This document shows, in pieces, positions 55,301 through 63,850 of a DNA stretch of 64,000 nucleotides; within the stretch, counting starts at the first letter, position 1, and the number at the start of each line of letters is the position of its first letter. The position numbers and the translations under genes were made by a program. The notes beneath the pieces were generated by a model. That model was not told the DNA's origin. It saw nothing but the letters and a program-made list of their open reading frames with translations, and made no database searches. The DNA lies in contig NZ_CANMFD010000005.1 in the NCBI RefSeq assembly GCF_947496995.1, positions 62,001 to 126,000 of the forward strand, read 5' to 3'. This DNA is from an uncultured Roseibium sp. Its GTDB lineage: Bacteria; Pseudomonadota; Alphaproteobacteria; Rhizobiales; Stappiaceae.

Positions 55301-55539
55301 GTTTTTTGTCCCTTTTTCCCGGCTGCGCCCCCGGCAGCCTGAAGTATCTTGCTCTCATTCAAACCAAGCGAAGATGCTTCTGCCCGTCCAATCTCATTCA
55401 ACTCTTCCGCTCTGCTGTGGTTCCCCAACAAAGCGGACCGACACAGATAGCCACAACAAAGTTTCTTTAGCATCAAAGAGTTGATGATGACTTTAAACGA
55501 ATGACATGGGAATTGAATCCGGCATTTCAAAATCAGGTT

Positions 55540-55556
55540 TTTTGAATTATTCTAAA
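55540..55556 (+). promoter_or_regulatory. Candidate Irr box (iron control element)
   Basis: TTTTGAATTATTCTAAA differs by one base from the ICE palindrome TTTAGAA-N3-TTCTAAA bound by Irr in Hyphomicrobiales. It is about 155 bases ahead of the imelysin start in an AT-rich stretch that stands out from the GC-rich background. Confidence 0.65.
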
Positions 55557-55582
55557 CTATTGATTTTTTTGGATTTTTAACT

Positions 55583-55597
55583 TGACTTCAAGTCTCA
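55583..55597 (+). promoter_or_regulatory. Candidate RirA-type IRO box
   Basis: TGA at 55583-55585 and TCA at 55595-55597 are separated by 9 bases, matching the TGA-N9-TCA IRO pattern, and the core GACTTCAAGTC is a perfect palindrome. TTGACT inside it could serve as a -35 box for the iron operon. Confidence 0.5.
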
Positions 55598-55711
55598 TAA
55601 AATGTTTTCACCGACCTCTGTAAAGCGCGATCGGCGCTCCGAAATCATATCAGTTTCCGCCCGTGGGCCGACATTTACTGCCGCGGGCGGCGTTTAAATC
55701 GGGATGGACAA

Positions 55712-56974
55712 ATGAATTCTTTCAAACTCGGCCTTCTGGCTGCCACCTCTCTCTTCGTCACCCCGGTATTGGCTGCGGGCCCCGCGGACGTCCTGTCGAC
55801 CTACGGCGATATCGCCCAGGCGAAATACGAAGATTCCCTGGAAAGTGCCAAGACGCTCAAGGCCGCAATCGATACGCTGGTTGGCGAGCCGACCGAAGCC
55901 AATCTGACGGCTGCACGCGCCGCCTGGATCGAAGCCCGCAATCCTTACCAGCAGACCGAAGCCTACCGCTTCGGGAATGCCATCGTGGATGACTGGGAAG
56001 GAAAGGTGAATGCCTGGCCGCTGGACGAGGGTCTGATCGACTATGTCGACACATCCTACGGGGAAGATTCCGAAGAGAACGTCTTCTACACCGCGAATGT
56101 CATCGCCAATCCGAGCCTGAAGGTTGGCGGCGAGACGATCGACGCCACCGTCATCACGCCTGAGCTGCTTGCCGAGACCCTTCAGGAAGCCGGCGAAGTG
56201 GAAGCGAATGTCGCGACCGGCTACCATGCCATCGAATTCCTTCTGTGGGGCCAGGACCTCAACGGTACCGATGCGGGTGCGGGCAGCCGTCCGGCAACGG
56301 ACTTCGATCCGGCCAACTGCACCGGCGGTAACTGCGAGCGCCGCGTCCAGTATCTTCAGGCTGCGACCGACCTGCTGATTTCCGACCTTGAAGAAATGGT
56401 TTCGGCCTGGGCTCCGGACGGAGCGGCCCGTGAAGACCTTGCAGGCAAGGGTGAAGACGGCGGTCTGGCAACGATCCTGACCGGCATGGGGTCTCTCTCC
56501 TACGGAGAACTGGCTGGAGAACGCATCAAGCTCGGCCTGATGCTGCACGATCCGGAAGAAGAGCACGATTGCTTCTCCGACAACACGCATATGTCTCACT
56601 ACAACGACGTGGTCGGCATCCGGAACGTCTATTTCGGCGAGTACAAGAGCCCGCTCGGCAATGATGTCTCCGGCGCTTCGCTGGCGGATCTGGTGGCCGA
56701 GAAGGATCCGGCCCTGGCGGAAGAGATGAAGGCAAAACTGGATGCCACGCTTGCCGCATTCGAGGCCATGAAGGCCCGCGCCGAAGCCGGCGAAGCCTAT
56801 GACCAGATGATCGGCGAAGGCAATGACGAGGGCAACGCCGTCGTTCAGGCAGCCGTCGATGCCCTGGTCGATCAGACAGCGTCAATCGAGCGCGTTGTCA
56901 AAGTGCTCGAGCTGGACGAGATTGCCTTTGAAGGTTCCGACAGCCTGGACAATCCGACGGCTGTTTTCCAGTAA
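55712..56974 (+). CDS. Imelysin-family iron-regulated periplasmic protein
   Basis: 420 residues starting MNSFKLGLLAATSLFVTPVL with a signal peptide. The GxHxxE motif is intact (VATGYHAIEFLLWGQDLN), along with ARAAWIEARNPYQQTEAYRF and HDCFSDNTHMSHYNDVVGI. Imelysin-family proteins are iron-regulated and resemble EfeO; here it is the first gene of an operon with a di-haem protein, which suggests periplasmic iron handling. The exact role is not proven. Confidence 0.93.
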   Translation: MNSFKLGLLAATSLFVTPVLAAGPADVLSTYGDIAQAKYEDSLESAKTLKAAIDTLVGEPTEANLTAARAAWIEARNPYQQTEAYRFGNAIVDDWEGKVNAWPLDEGLIDYVDTSYGEDSEENVFYTANVIANPSLKVGGETIDATVITPELLAETLQEAGEVEANVATGYHAIEFLLWGQDLNGTDAGAGSRPATDFDPANCTGGNCERRVQYLQAATDLLISDLEEMVSAWAPDGAAREDLAGKGEDGGLATILTGMGSLSYGELAGERIKLGLMLHDPEEEHDCFSDNTHMSHYNDVVGIRNVYFGEYKSPLGNDVSGASLADLVAEKDPALAEEMKAKLDATLAAFEAMKARAEAGEAYDQMIGEGNDEGNAVVQAAVDALVDQTASIERVVKVLELDEIAFEGSDSLDNPTAVFQ

Positions 56975-56982
56975 GAAATCAA

Positions 56983-57013
56983 GGGTCGGGCGGTGACGGT
57001 AACCGCCTGACCC
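56983..57013 (+). other. Intercistronic hairpin between the imelysin and di-haem genes
   Basis: GGGTCGGGCGGT at 56983-56994 and ACCGCCTGACCC at 57002-57013 form a 12-base stem with one mismatch. No T-run follows. It may protect the upstream imelysin message and so raise its level over the rest of the operon. Confidence 0.5.
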
Positions 57014-57061
57014 GACACTTTCGCGGGAATGGGGGCCGCGGAAGAAAATCAGGATGCAAAA

Positions 57062-58585
57062 ATGGGATTACTCCCGATACTGGGTGCCGCTGCTGCGGCG
57101 CTTGTCTGTTTTTCGGCCGGACCCCTGTCGGCGAAAGAGCCCCTGGCGCATCGGACCGACCTGACGGCGGCAGACCGCGCGAAGGTGGCAGACGTGCTTC
57201 GGCCGCCGGATGCATTCGACCGGCCCGAACGGTTCGAACCCATGCAGGGCGGGGCCGGAACCTCTACCCGCCAACCGGGGCGGGATGCCTATTCCCAGTC
57301 AAATGCCAATCTCAGCTTCGAAGAAGAACAGACCTTCAAGGTCGGCAACGGTCTTTTCAAGAAACTCTGGGCATCGTCGCCTTCCTCGACGCAGGCTTCC
57401 GACGGTCTCGGACCGCTGTTCAATGCCCGGTCCTGCCAGGGATGCCATCTGAAGGACGGGCGCGGCCGTCCGCCGCGGCCCGGAGAGGAAGCCGTTTCGC
57501 TTTTCCTGCGCCTTTCGGTTCCGCCGCAAACGGAAGAGCAGCGCCGGATGCTCGCGGCCGGAGAGATCCTGAGGGTTCCCGAACCCACCTACGGCGGCCA
57601 GTTCCAGACGTTCGCGGTCCCCGGACTTCAGGCGGAAGGGCGGTTCGATATCGAGCATGAGGATATCGAGGTGCCGCTGAACGGCGGCGAGACCGCCGTT
57701 CTTCAAAAGCCGATCTACAGGATCCGGGATCTCGGATACGGCGAGATGCACCCTGACACGATGATTTCACCGCGCGTTGCGCCGCCGATGATCGGTCTTG
57801 GTCTTCTGCAGGCAATCCATCCGGGCGATCTGGAAGCCCTTGCCGACCCGCAGGATCTCGACGGGGACGGAATTTCCGGCAGGATCAGTCGTGTTCCCGA
57901 TCCGCATACCGGTGAACGCACCCTCGGCCGCTTCGGCTGGAAGGCGTCCAAGCCGACGATCCGTGCGCAATCCGCAGCGGCATTTTCTGGTGACATCGGC
58001 CTGAGTTCGCCTGACTTTCCGGACAATTACGGCGATTGCACAGCAGCCCAGACGGACTGCCGGGCGCTTCCACATGGCGAACAGGCCCGGCTCGGCGCGA
58101 CGGAAACCCCCGATCCGGTGATGGATCTGGTGACGTTCTATTCTGAAAACCTGGCAGTGCCGGTGCGGCGCGATGTCGACGACCCGGATGTCCTGAGGGG
58201 CAAGCAGATCTTTCATGACGCAGGCTGCGCGTCCTGCCATCGACCGAAATACGTGACCAGCCGCGACGCGGAAAATCCGGCTCACAGGTTTCAGCTGATC
58301 TGGCCCTATACCGACCTGCTGCTGCACGACATGGGAGAGGGTCTGGCCGACGGGCGGCCCGTGGGCGATGCGCACGGGCGTGAATGGCGCACACCGCCGC
58401 TCTGGGGGATAGGTCTGACCCGGACCGTCAATGGTCATACGCGTTTTCTGCATGACGGACGGGCGCGCAACCTTCTTGAAGCGGTGTTGTGGCATGGCGG
58501 CGAAGCGACGCAGGCACGTGACGCCGTGATTGCGTTAAGTCCCGGGGACCGTCAGTCTCTGATCAGGTTTCTGGAGTCCTTGTGA
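57062..58585 (+). CDS. Di-haem oxidoreductase family protein (DUF1111)
   Basis: The ATG at 57062 with AGGA upstream gives 507 residues with a signal peptide (LPILGAAAAALVCFSAGPLSA). Two haem c sites are present: CQGCH at 125-129 (ARSCQGCHLKDGRG) and CASCH at 389-393 (DAGCASCHRPKYV). This is the DHOR family, also annotated as thiol oxidoreductase. Between two imelysin genes it may oxidise ferrous iron or supply electrons; this is inference. Confidence 0.92.
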   Translation: MGLLPILGAAAAALVCFSAGPLSAKEPLAHRTDLTAADRAKVADVLRPPDAFDRPERFEPMQGGAGTSTRQPGRDAYSQSNANLSFEEEQTFKVGNGLFKKLWASSPSSTQASDGLGPLFNARSCQGCHLKDGRGRPPRPGEEAVSLFLRLSVPPQTEEQRRMLAAGEILRVPEPTYGGQFQTFAVPGLQAEGRFDIEHEDIEVPLNGGETAVLQKPIYRIRDLGYGEMHPDTMISPRVAPPMIGLGLLQAIHPGDLEALADPQDLDGDGISGRISRVPDPHTGERTLGRFGWKASKPTIRAQSAAAFSGDIGLSSPDFPDNYGDCTAAQTDCRALPHGEQARLGATETPDPVMDLVTFYSENLAVPVRRDVDDPDVLRGKQIFHDAGCASCHRPKYVTSRDAENPAHRFQLIWPYTDLLLHDMGEGLADGRPVGDAHGREWRTPPLWGIGLTRTVNGHTRFLHDGRARNLLEAVLWHGGEATQARDAVIALSPGDRQSLIRFLESL

Positions 58586-59658
58586 TGCGCCTTTGGGTTT
58601 TTCTTGCTGCCGCCGTCTTTTTTGCCACGCCGTCTCCGGCTGCGGATTTCAACCCGCCGCTGGAACGGCTGATTGCAAACTATATCCGTCCGGCCACTGC
58701 GGAATTTGCGGCATCGGTCGAGAAGCTGCCCGGCGCGGTGACAGGCATTTGCGCGGACAACAGGCCGGAGACGGCCGAGGCGTTCAGGTCAGCCTATTCC
58801 GGCAGCCTTCAGGCCTTTTCAAGAATTCAGTTTCTGAGGTTCGGTCCGCTTCTCGAAGATGACAGGCTCAGCCGGCTTGCCTTTCTTCCCGACCCGCGCG
58901 GCATCGTTCAGCGTCAGATCCGCAAGATCTACGCGCAAAAAGATCCGGGCGTCGGGTCCGCGGAAAGTCTGAAGGACAAGAGTGTTGCGGTTCAGGGGTT
59001 TCCGGCACTGCAGCTGATCGCCTTTGACAAGGACAGCGACGTGGTTCTCGGCCGGCCTGGCGCCGACAAGGATTACACGTGCGGCTATGCGCTGGCGATT
59101 GCCCTGAACCTTGCCGCGATTGCGGTCGAAGTTGATGCCGATTGGGCGGACCCGGATGGATATTCGGCGCTGTTGTTGTCGGGTGGACCGCAGAACGAGC
59201 GGTACAGGACGTCCCAGGAAGCGATGGAAGATGTTTTCAATGCGCTGGTCACCGGCCTGATCATCGTCCGTGACCAGGACCTTCTGCCGGCGCTTGGGGC
59301 CTCCGCGACCAAGGCCAAGGCGAACCGCCTGCCGTTTTCCCGATCCGGCAATTCCATCCTATATCTTTCGGGCGAATTGCAGAGCATCCAGAATGCGGTC
59401 GCCAGCCTCGGGCTGGAAGCCGTGACGCCGTCGGATTTTCAATGGATCTTCAATGCGCTCGGCTTCGAATTCGGGAACGCGCAGACGCTTTTGAGCGAAT
59501 TGACCCCGCCGCTGCGGCAGACCTTTAAGGACGACGACGCTTATTCGCGGATATCGGTGCTGGCGATCACGGTGAAATCCATCCGGGACACCATGGCGCT
59601 CGAACTTGCCGGGGCGCTGGAACTTGCCGGTGGTTTCAACGCTCTGGACGGTGACTAG
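58585..59658 (+). CDS. Second imelysin-family protein, degenerate motif
   Basis: 357 residues from the ATG at 58585 (a GTG three bases earlier is possible), starting MRLWVFLAAAVFFATPSPAA with a signal peptide. The imelysin fold is supported by NYIRPATAEFAASVEKLPGA and the double helical-repeat layout. The GxHxxE position reads VQGFPALQLIAFD, so both His and Glu are replaced. It overlaps the di-haem gene stop (TGATG), so they are translationally coupled. Confidence 0.85.
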   Translation: MRLWVFLAAAVFFATPSPAADFNPPLERLIANYIRPATAEFAASVEKLPGAVTGICADNRPETAEAFRSAYSGSLQAFSRIQFLRFGPLLEDDRLSRLAFLPDPRGIVQRQIRKIYAQKDPGVGSAESLKDKSVAVQGFPALQLIAFDKDSDVVLGRPGADKDYTCGYALAIALNLAAIAVEVDADWADPDGYSALLLSGGPQNERYRTSQEAMEDVFNALVTGLIIVRDQDLLPALGASATKAKANRLPFSRSGNSILYLSGELQSIQNAVASLGLEAVTPSDFQWIFNALGFEFGNAQTLLSELTPPLRQTFKDDDAYSRISVLAITVKSIRDTMALELAGALELAGGFNALDGD

Positions 59659-59664
59659 AATACG

Positions 59665-60828
59665 ATGACCGAGGCAATCAGGACCGTTTCCAGAAGAGGT
59701 TTTCTTGCCGCCATGGGCAGTCTGGCGGCGGCGCCGGTCTTTTCCGGATCGACGCTTGCGGCAAGTCTTCTGAACCGGGAGGCCGCTGACGGTGTGCCGC
59801 TGTTCGCCAGCGCCTACCGGAAAGCCGATGGCGAATTCGGCGTCGGTATCGTGGACGAGCTTGGCCAGATGCTCGCAGAGATCGCGTTGCCGGGCCGGGG
59901 CCACGGCATCGCGGTTGCTCGGGACGGCTCCCGGTTCGTGGCCTTTGCAAGACGACCGGGAACCTTCGCTGTCGTGGTGAGGCCTTTCGAGGACGCCCAA
60001 CCGGAGCTGATCACCTCCGATCCCGGCCGGCATTTCTACGGCCATGGATGTTTTTCGGCCGATGGCCGGCTGCTCTATGCGGTGGAGAACGATTTTGCCG
60101 CCGCACGCGGTGTTGTCGGCATCTACGATATGAGCGGCGGTGCAACACGGCGCATCGGCGAGTTCGAAACCAACGGCATCGGACCGCATGACATTCTTCT
60201 TGGACCGGATCATCGCACGCTGATCGTTGCCAACGGCGGAATCGAAACCCATCCGGATAATGGCCGCGAGAAGCTCAATCTCGATACAATGGCACCCTCC
60301 GTCGCGTTCATGGACAGCCACACCGGGGATATTCTTTCCCAGCATGGGCTGGAAAAGGATTTGCACCAGCTTTCGCTCCGCCACATGGCGCTGGATGCAA
60401 AAGGCCGGGTCTGGGTGGGCGGCCAGTTCGAAGGGTCGCCGGACGAGGTGCCGCCGCTGGTCGGGGTTTTTTCCCGCGATGCTGAGCCGGAAACGACCGT
60501 CATTCCAGAGGCTGTCGCTTCCGGCCTGCAGAATTATATCGGCTCGGTTGCCGCCAATGCGGGTGGTGACGTCATTGCGGCTTCGGCACCGCGCGGCGGG
60601 CAGACGCTGTTCTGGAGTGCGTCCTCAGGCGCATATCTCGGCGCGCGGGCGATCCCGGACGGCTGCGGTGTTGCCCGGATCGATCAGGGCAGCTTTCTGA
60701 TTTCGGATGGAAACGGCGCGCTGTCCCTGGTGACAGACCCGGACGACCCGGCAGAAATACTCGCCCGGCCTCCAGGTATTTCCTGGGACAATCACCTGTT
60801 CAATCTCGCGAAAATCGACGCTGCGTAA
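59665..60828 (+). CDS. DUF1513 beta-propeller-like Tat substrate
   Basis: 387 residues with a twin-arginine signal (VSRRGFLAAMGSLAAAPVFSG). The remainder has repeated short beta segments (LPGRGHGIAVARDGSRFVAF, FSADGRLLYAVENDF, GIGPHDILLGPDHRTLIVANGGIETHP) compatible with a beta-propeller. DUF1513 regularly accompanies imelysin and di-haem genes; its job is unknown. It starts 6 bases after the second imelysin gene and ends the operon. Confidence 0.9.
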   Translation: MTEAIRTVSRRGFLAAMGSLAAAPVFSGSTLAASLLNREAADGVPLFASAYRKADGEFGVGIVDELGQMLAEIALPGRGHGIAVARDGSRFVAFARRPGTFAVVVRPFEDAQPELITSDPGRHFYGHGCFSADGRLLYAVENDFAAARGVVGIYDMSGGATRRIGEFETNGIGPHDILLGPDHRTLIVANGGIETHPDNGREKLNLDTMAPSVAFMDSHTGDILSQHGLEKDLHQLSLRHMALDAKGRVWVGGQFEGSPDEVPPLVGVFSRDAEPETTVIPEAVASGLQNYIGSVAANAGGDVIAASAPRGGQTLFWSASSGAYLGARAIPDGCGVARIDQGSFLISDGNGALSLVTDPDDPAEILARPPGISWDNHLFNLAKIDAA

Positions 60829-60939
60829 CAATTAGACGGCCTCAAACCCGCACTTTTCCTGCTTTTGTCAAATTCAACGGGCACTTTTGCGTTCTGATTG
60901 GTCTACATTGGGGCCGAATCGCGAATGGGAGACGTTGAA

Positions 60940-63828
60940 ATGCGGCGGCTTTTGATCGGACTGGGCAGTCTGGTATTCATGTTTGTGACCATCATTCTGG
61001 TGGTTCCACTGTTCCTGCCCAAGGACGAAATCAAGCATCAGGTTGTCGAGGAAGTGGACAAACGCCTCGGCTGGCGTGTCCGTCTCGACGGGCCTGTGTC
61101 CCTCTCCCTGTTCCCGGGTTTTACCCTTTCTGCAGAAAATATCGGGCTTTCCGGTGAGGCAGGCGCGGACGGGATTGAGTTTGCCAAGGCTGAGCGGGTC
61201 GAGTTCGGGCTGGCCTGGGCCGGGCTGATCTCGGGCAATGTTCAGGTGACCGGCATTGCGCTGGTCAAGCCGGACATCTACCTGGAAATCGGCCCGGACG
61301 GCGCCACGAGCTGGGAGCCGCGCCGCGATCTCGAAGGCGAAACGGCGACGGCCGACGAGGAAACCGCTACGCCTCGCGTTGTCGAGAACGCCGGACAGGA
61401 TACGTCCGTTGCCCAGGACAGCCAGCCTGAAAGCTCCTCGGAAGGTTATCTGAAAAGCATCGGCATCGACAGTCTGACAATTACCGGTGGAACGCTGACC
61501 TACAAGGATCAATCCACCGAACAACCGTTCAAGGTCGGTAATCTGGATCTTGAGTTGCAGGCTCCGGATCTTGGCGGTGATGCGGAACTTGCCGCGAGTT
61601 TTACATTGAAGGACATGCCGATCGATGTCGCCGGTACAGTGTCCGATCCCCTCGGCCTGAGTGCGGGCGAACAGAGGCCTGTTTCCCTGACGGTCTCTTC
61701 CGGCGAGAACACGGTGAAGGTTGCGGGCGAAGCGGGCCTGGATCCGCTGCGGGCGGAGCTGGCGCTTGACGGCGGCGGACCTTCGCTGAAGGCGCTTGCC
61801 GCGCTGGCGGGGCAGGAAATCGCCACCGATCTGGGCGCCTACAAACTGGACGCGAAGGTAAGCGGCAGCGAGGCGGCCGTTTCGGTCGCCGACCTTCATC
61901 TGATGCTGGGCCAGCTTTCCCTGGGCGGAGCCGCAGATGCGGATCTTTCCGGCCTGGTGCCGGAAGTTTCCGGCCGGCTTGTCCTGAAAGACGGATCGAT
62001 ATCTGACCTTCTGCTTCTGGCGGGACAGGATATGCCCGCCAGCGGCAAGTTGAGCGCGGATCTGGCGTTTGAAACTGTCGGCATGACCGGTGAGGAACTG
62101 GTGGCAGGTCTTGACCTCAACGGATCTGTCTCGATTGCCGAAGGCGAGATCGGCGGTCTCGGCCTGTCGTCCGCCATGGGCGGCGATCCTGAAGCCGACA
62201 GACTGACAAATCTCGCCATGGATGTGGAACTGCAGGGCCTTGAAAAGCCGATTGCCCTGAGTGGTGCCCTGTCCTGGCGCGGTGAAGCGTTCAGCCTGAC
62301 GGGGCGGGCGGATACGGCGAAGTTGCTCGCAGGAAATGCCGCGCCGGTATCGGTGACCGTGAAGGGCAACCGGGTGAGCGCCGGGTTTGACGGCAAGGCG
62401 TCGACGTCAGGTGCGCTTGACGGTGCTGTGAACGTGGAAACCGCCGACCTGCGCGGACTGATGGCCTGGATGGGCCAGCCGATCGGTGCAGGAAACGGCC
62501 TGAAGACATTCAAGGCCTCCGGCATTTTCGGCATGCAGGGCGATACGCTGACATTCGAGGAAACACGCTTCACGCTGGATGCGACCTCCGGAGAGGCAAA
62601 CGGCAAAATCCGGCTGGGCGGCAAGCCGAGCGTCACGGCGCGCCTTGCGCTCCGCGAACTGGTGCTCGATCCTTATCTGGGCGGATCGTCCGGGTCGGGT
62701 GGCGGTGCATCGGGGTCTTCCGGCAGCGGCCAGAGCAGTGGCAACGGCGGTAAAAAAGGCAGCACATCCGGCTGGAGTTCGGCGCAGATCGACTTTTCCG
62801 GCCTGCAGGCGGTGGATGCCGATTTTCAGCTCACGACCAGCGAAATCCGCTGGCACAAGATCAAGATCGACGAAAGTGCGCTGACGACCAAGATCAAGAA
62901 CGGCGTCCTGACCGCCAATCTGGAGAAGCTCTCGCTCTATGGCGGCTCGGGAAGCGGAACGGTGACGCTGAACGGTGCATCGGACACGCCGCAGATCGCT
63001 GCCAAGGTGTCGCTCGCCAAGCTGAATGCCTATCCTCTGCTGCGTGACGCGGTGGATTTTGACTGGATCGAGGGCAAGGCGGCGATCAGCCTGGACGTGA
63101 CCTCAAAGGGGGGAAGCGAACAGGCGCTTGTCCAGGGGTTGAACGGCACGGCAAGCTACCAGTTCGCCGACGGTGCGATCCGCGGCATCAACATTCCGCA
63201 AATGGTGCGGGGCCTGTCCCTCGAGACCCTGCTCGGCTGGCAGGAGGCTTCGTCCGCGAAAACCGATTTCAGCTCTCTCGGGGCGACGTTCCAGATCAAG
63301 AACGGTATCGCAACGACAACAGATCTTTCGCTGGTTGGCCCGCTGGTGCGCATGAGCGGCAAAGGCACGACCGACATGCCGAAGCAGACGCTTGCCTGGC
63401 GGGTGGAGCCGAAAATCGTGCCGACACTCGAAGGCCAGGCGCCGCAGCCGCGTCGCAAGGGCGAGGACAAGAAGCTCGCAGGGTTGGGTGTACCGATCGT
63501 GATCGAAGGATCCTGGAACGATCCGCGCATCTATCCGGATATCAAAGGCATTCTGGAAAACCCCGAAGCGGCCTACAAACAGTTGCAGAAATCCGGCGGT
63601 GAGCTGATTTCGATCCTTCAGGGCAAGAAAGACCCCTCCGAGGCGCTGGTCGATACGGCCAACAAGGCTATCGAGAAAGCAACGGGCGGCCGCACGCAGA
63701 TTGATGTGCAGAAGGTTATCGAGGGCGACGTCAACGACGAGGAAATTCTGAAAGCCGTCGAGGAAGGCTTCGGTCTGCCGTCCGGCCTGCTTGGCAACGT
63801 GTTCGGGAACAAGAAAAAGAAGAATTGA
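60940..63828 (+). CDS. AsmA-family envelope protein
   Basis: 962 residues from the ATG at 60940 with GGGAGA 9 bases upstream. One N-terminal membrane helix (LLIGLGSLVFMFVTIILVVP) is followed by an AsmA N-terminal domain (RVRLDGPVSLSLFPGFTLSAENIGL) and a C-terminal AsmA_2 region (ISLDVTSKGGSEQALVQGLN, MVRGLSLETLLG). A Gly/Ser-rich linker sits at about residues 582-612. AsmA proteins are bridge-like lipid-transfer candidates of the periplasm. It runs codirectionally after the iron operon but with its own start region. Confidence 0.92.
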   Translation: MRRLLIGLGSLVFMFVTIILVVPLFLPKDEIKHQVVEEVDKRLGWRVRLDGPVSLSLFPGFTLSAENIGLSGEAGADGIEFAKAERVEFGLAWAGLISGNVQVTGIALVKPDIYLEIGPDGATSWEPRRDLEGETATADEETATPRVVENAGQDTSVAQDSQPESSSEGYLKSIGIDSLTITGGTLTYKDQSTEQPFKVGNLDLELQAPDLGGDAELAASFTLKDMPIDVAGTVSDPLGLSAGEQRPVSLTVSSGENTVKVAGEAGLDPLRAELALDGGGPSLKALAALAGQEIATDLGAYKLDAKVSGSEAAVSVADLHLMLGQLSLGGAADADLSGLVPEVSGRLVLKDGSISDLLLLAGQDMPASGKLSADLAFETVGMTGEELVAGLDLNGSVSIAEGEIGGLGLSSAMGGDPEADRLTNLAMDVELQGLEKPIALSGALSWRGEAFSLTGRADTAKLLAGNAAPVSVTVKGNRVSAGFDGKASTSGALDGAVNVETADLRGLMAWMGQPIGAGNGLKTFKASGIFGMQGDTLTFEETRFTLDATSGEANGKIRLGGKPSVTARLALRELVLDPYLGGSSGSGGGASGSSGSGQSSGNGGKKGSTSGWSSAQIDFSGLQAVDADFQLTTSEIRWHKIKIDESALTTKIKNGVLTANLEKLSLYGGSGSGTVTLNGASDTPQIAAKVSLAKLNAYPLLRDAVDFDWIEGKAAISLDVTSKGGSEQALVQGLNGTASYQFADGAIRGINIPQMVRGLSLETLLGWQEASSAKTDFSSLGATFQIKNGIATTTDLSLVGPLVRMSGKGTTDMPKQTLAWRVEPKIVPTLEGQAPQPRRKGEDKKLAGLGVPIVIEGSWNDPRIYPDIKGILENPEAAYKQLQKSGGELISILQGKKDPSEALVDTANKAIEKATGGRTQIDVQKVIEGDVNDEEILKAVEEGFGLPSGLLGNVFGNKKKKN

Positions 63829-63850
63829 GGACAGGGCGGGTCTGTTCGGA

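Larger units (their letters stand above)
55301..55711. other. Iron-operon promoter region (AT-rich)
   Basis: A 411-base divergent spacer, AT-rich in 55500-55620, without a supported gene. It carries the two candidate iron operators listed separately and must hold the promoters of the TerB gene (minus) and the imelysin operon (plus). Confidence 0.6.
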
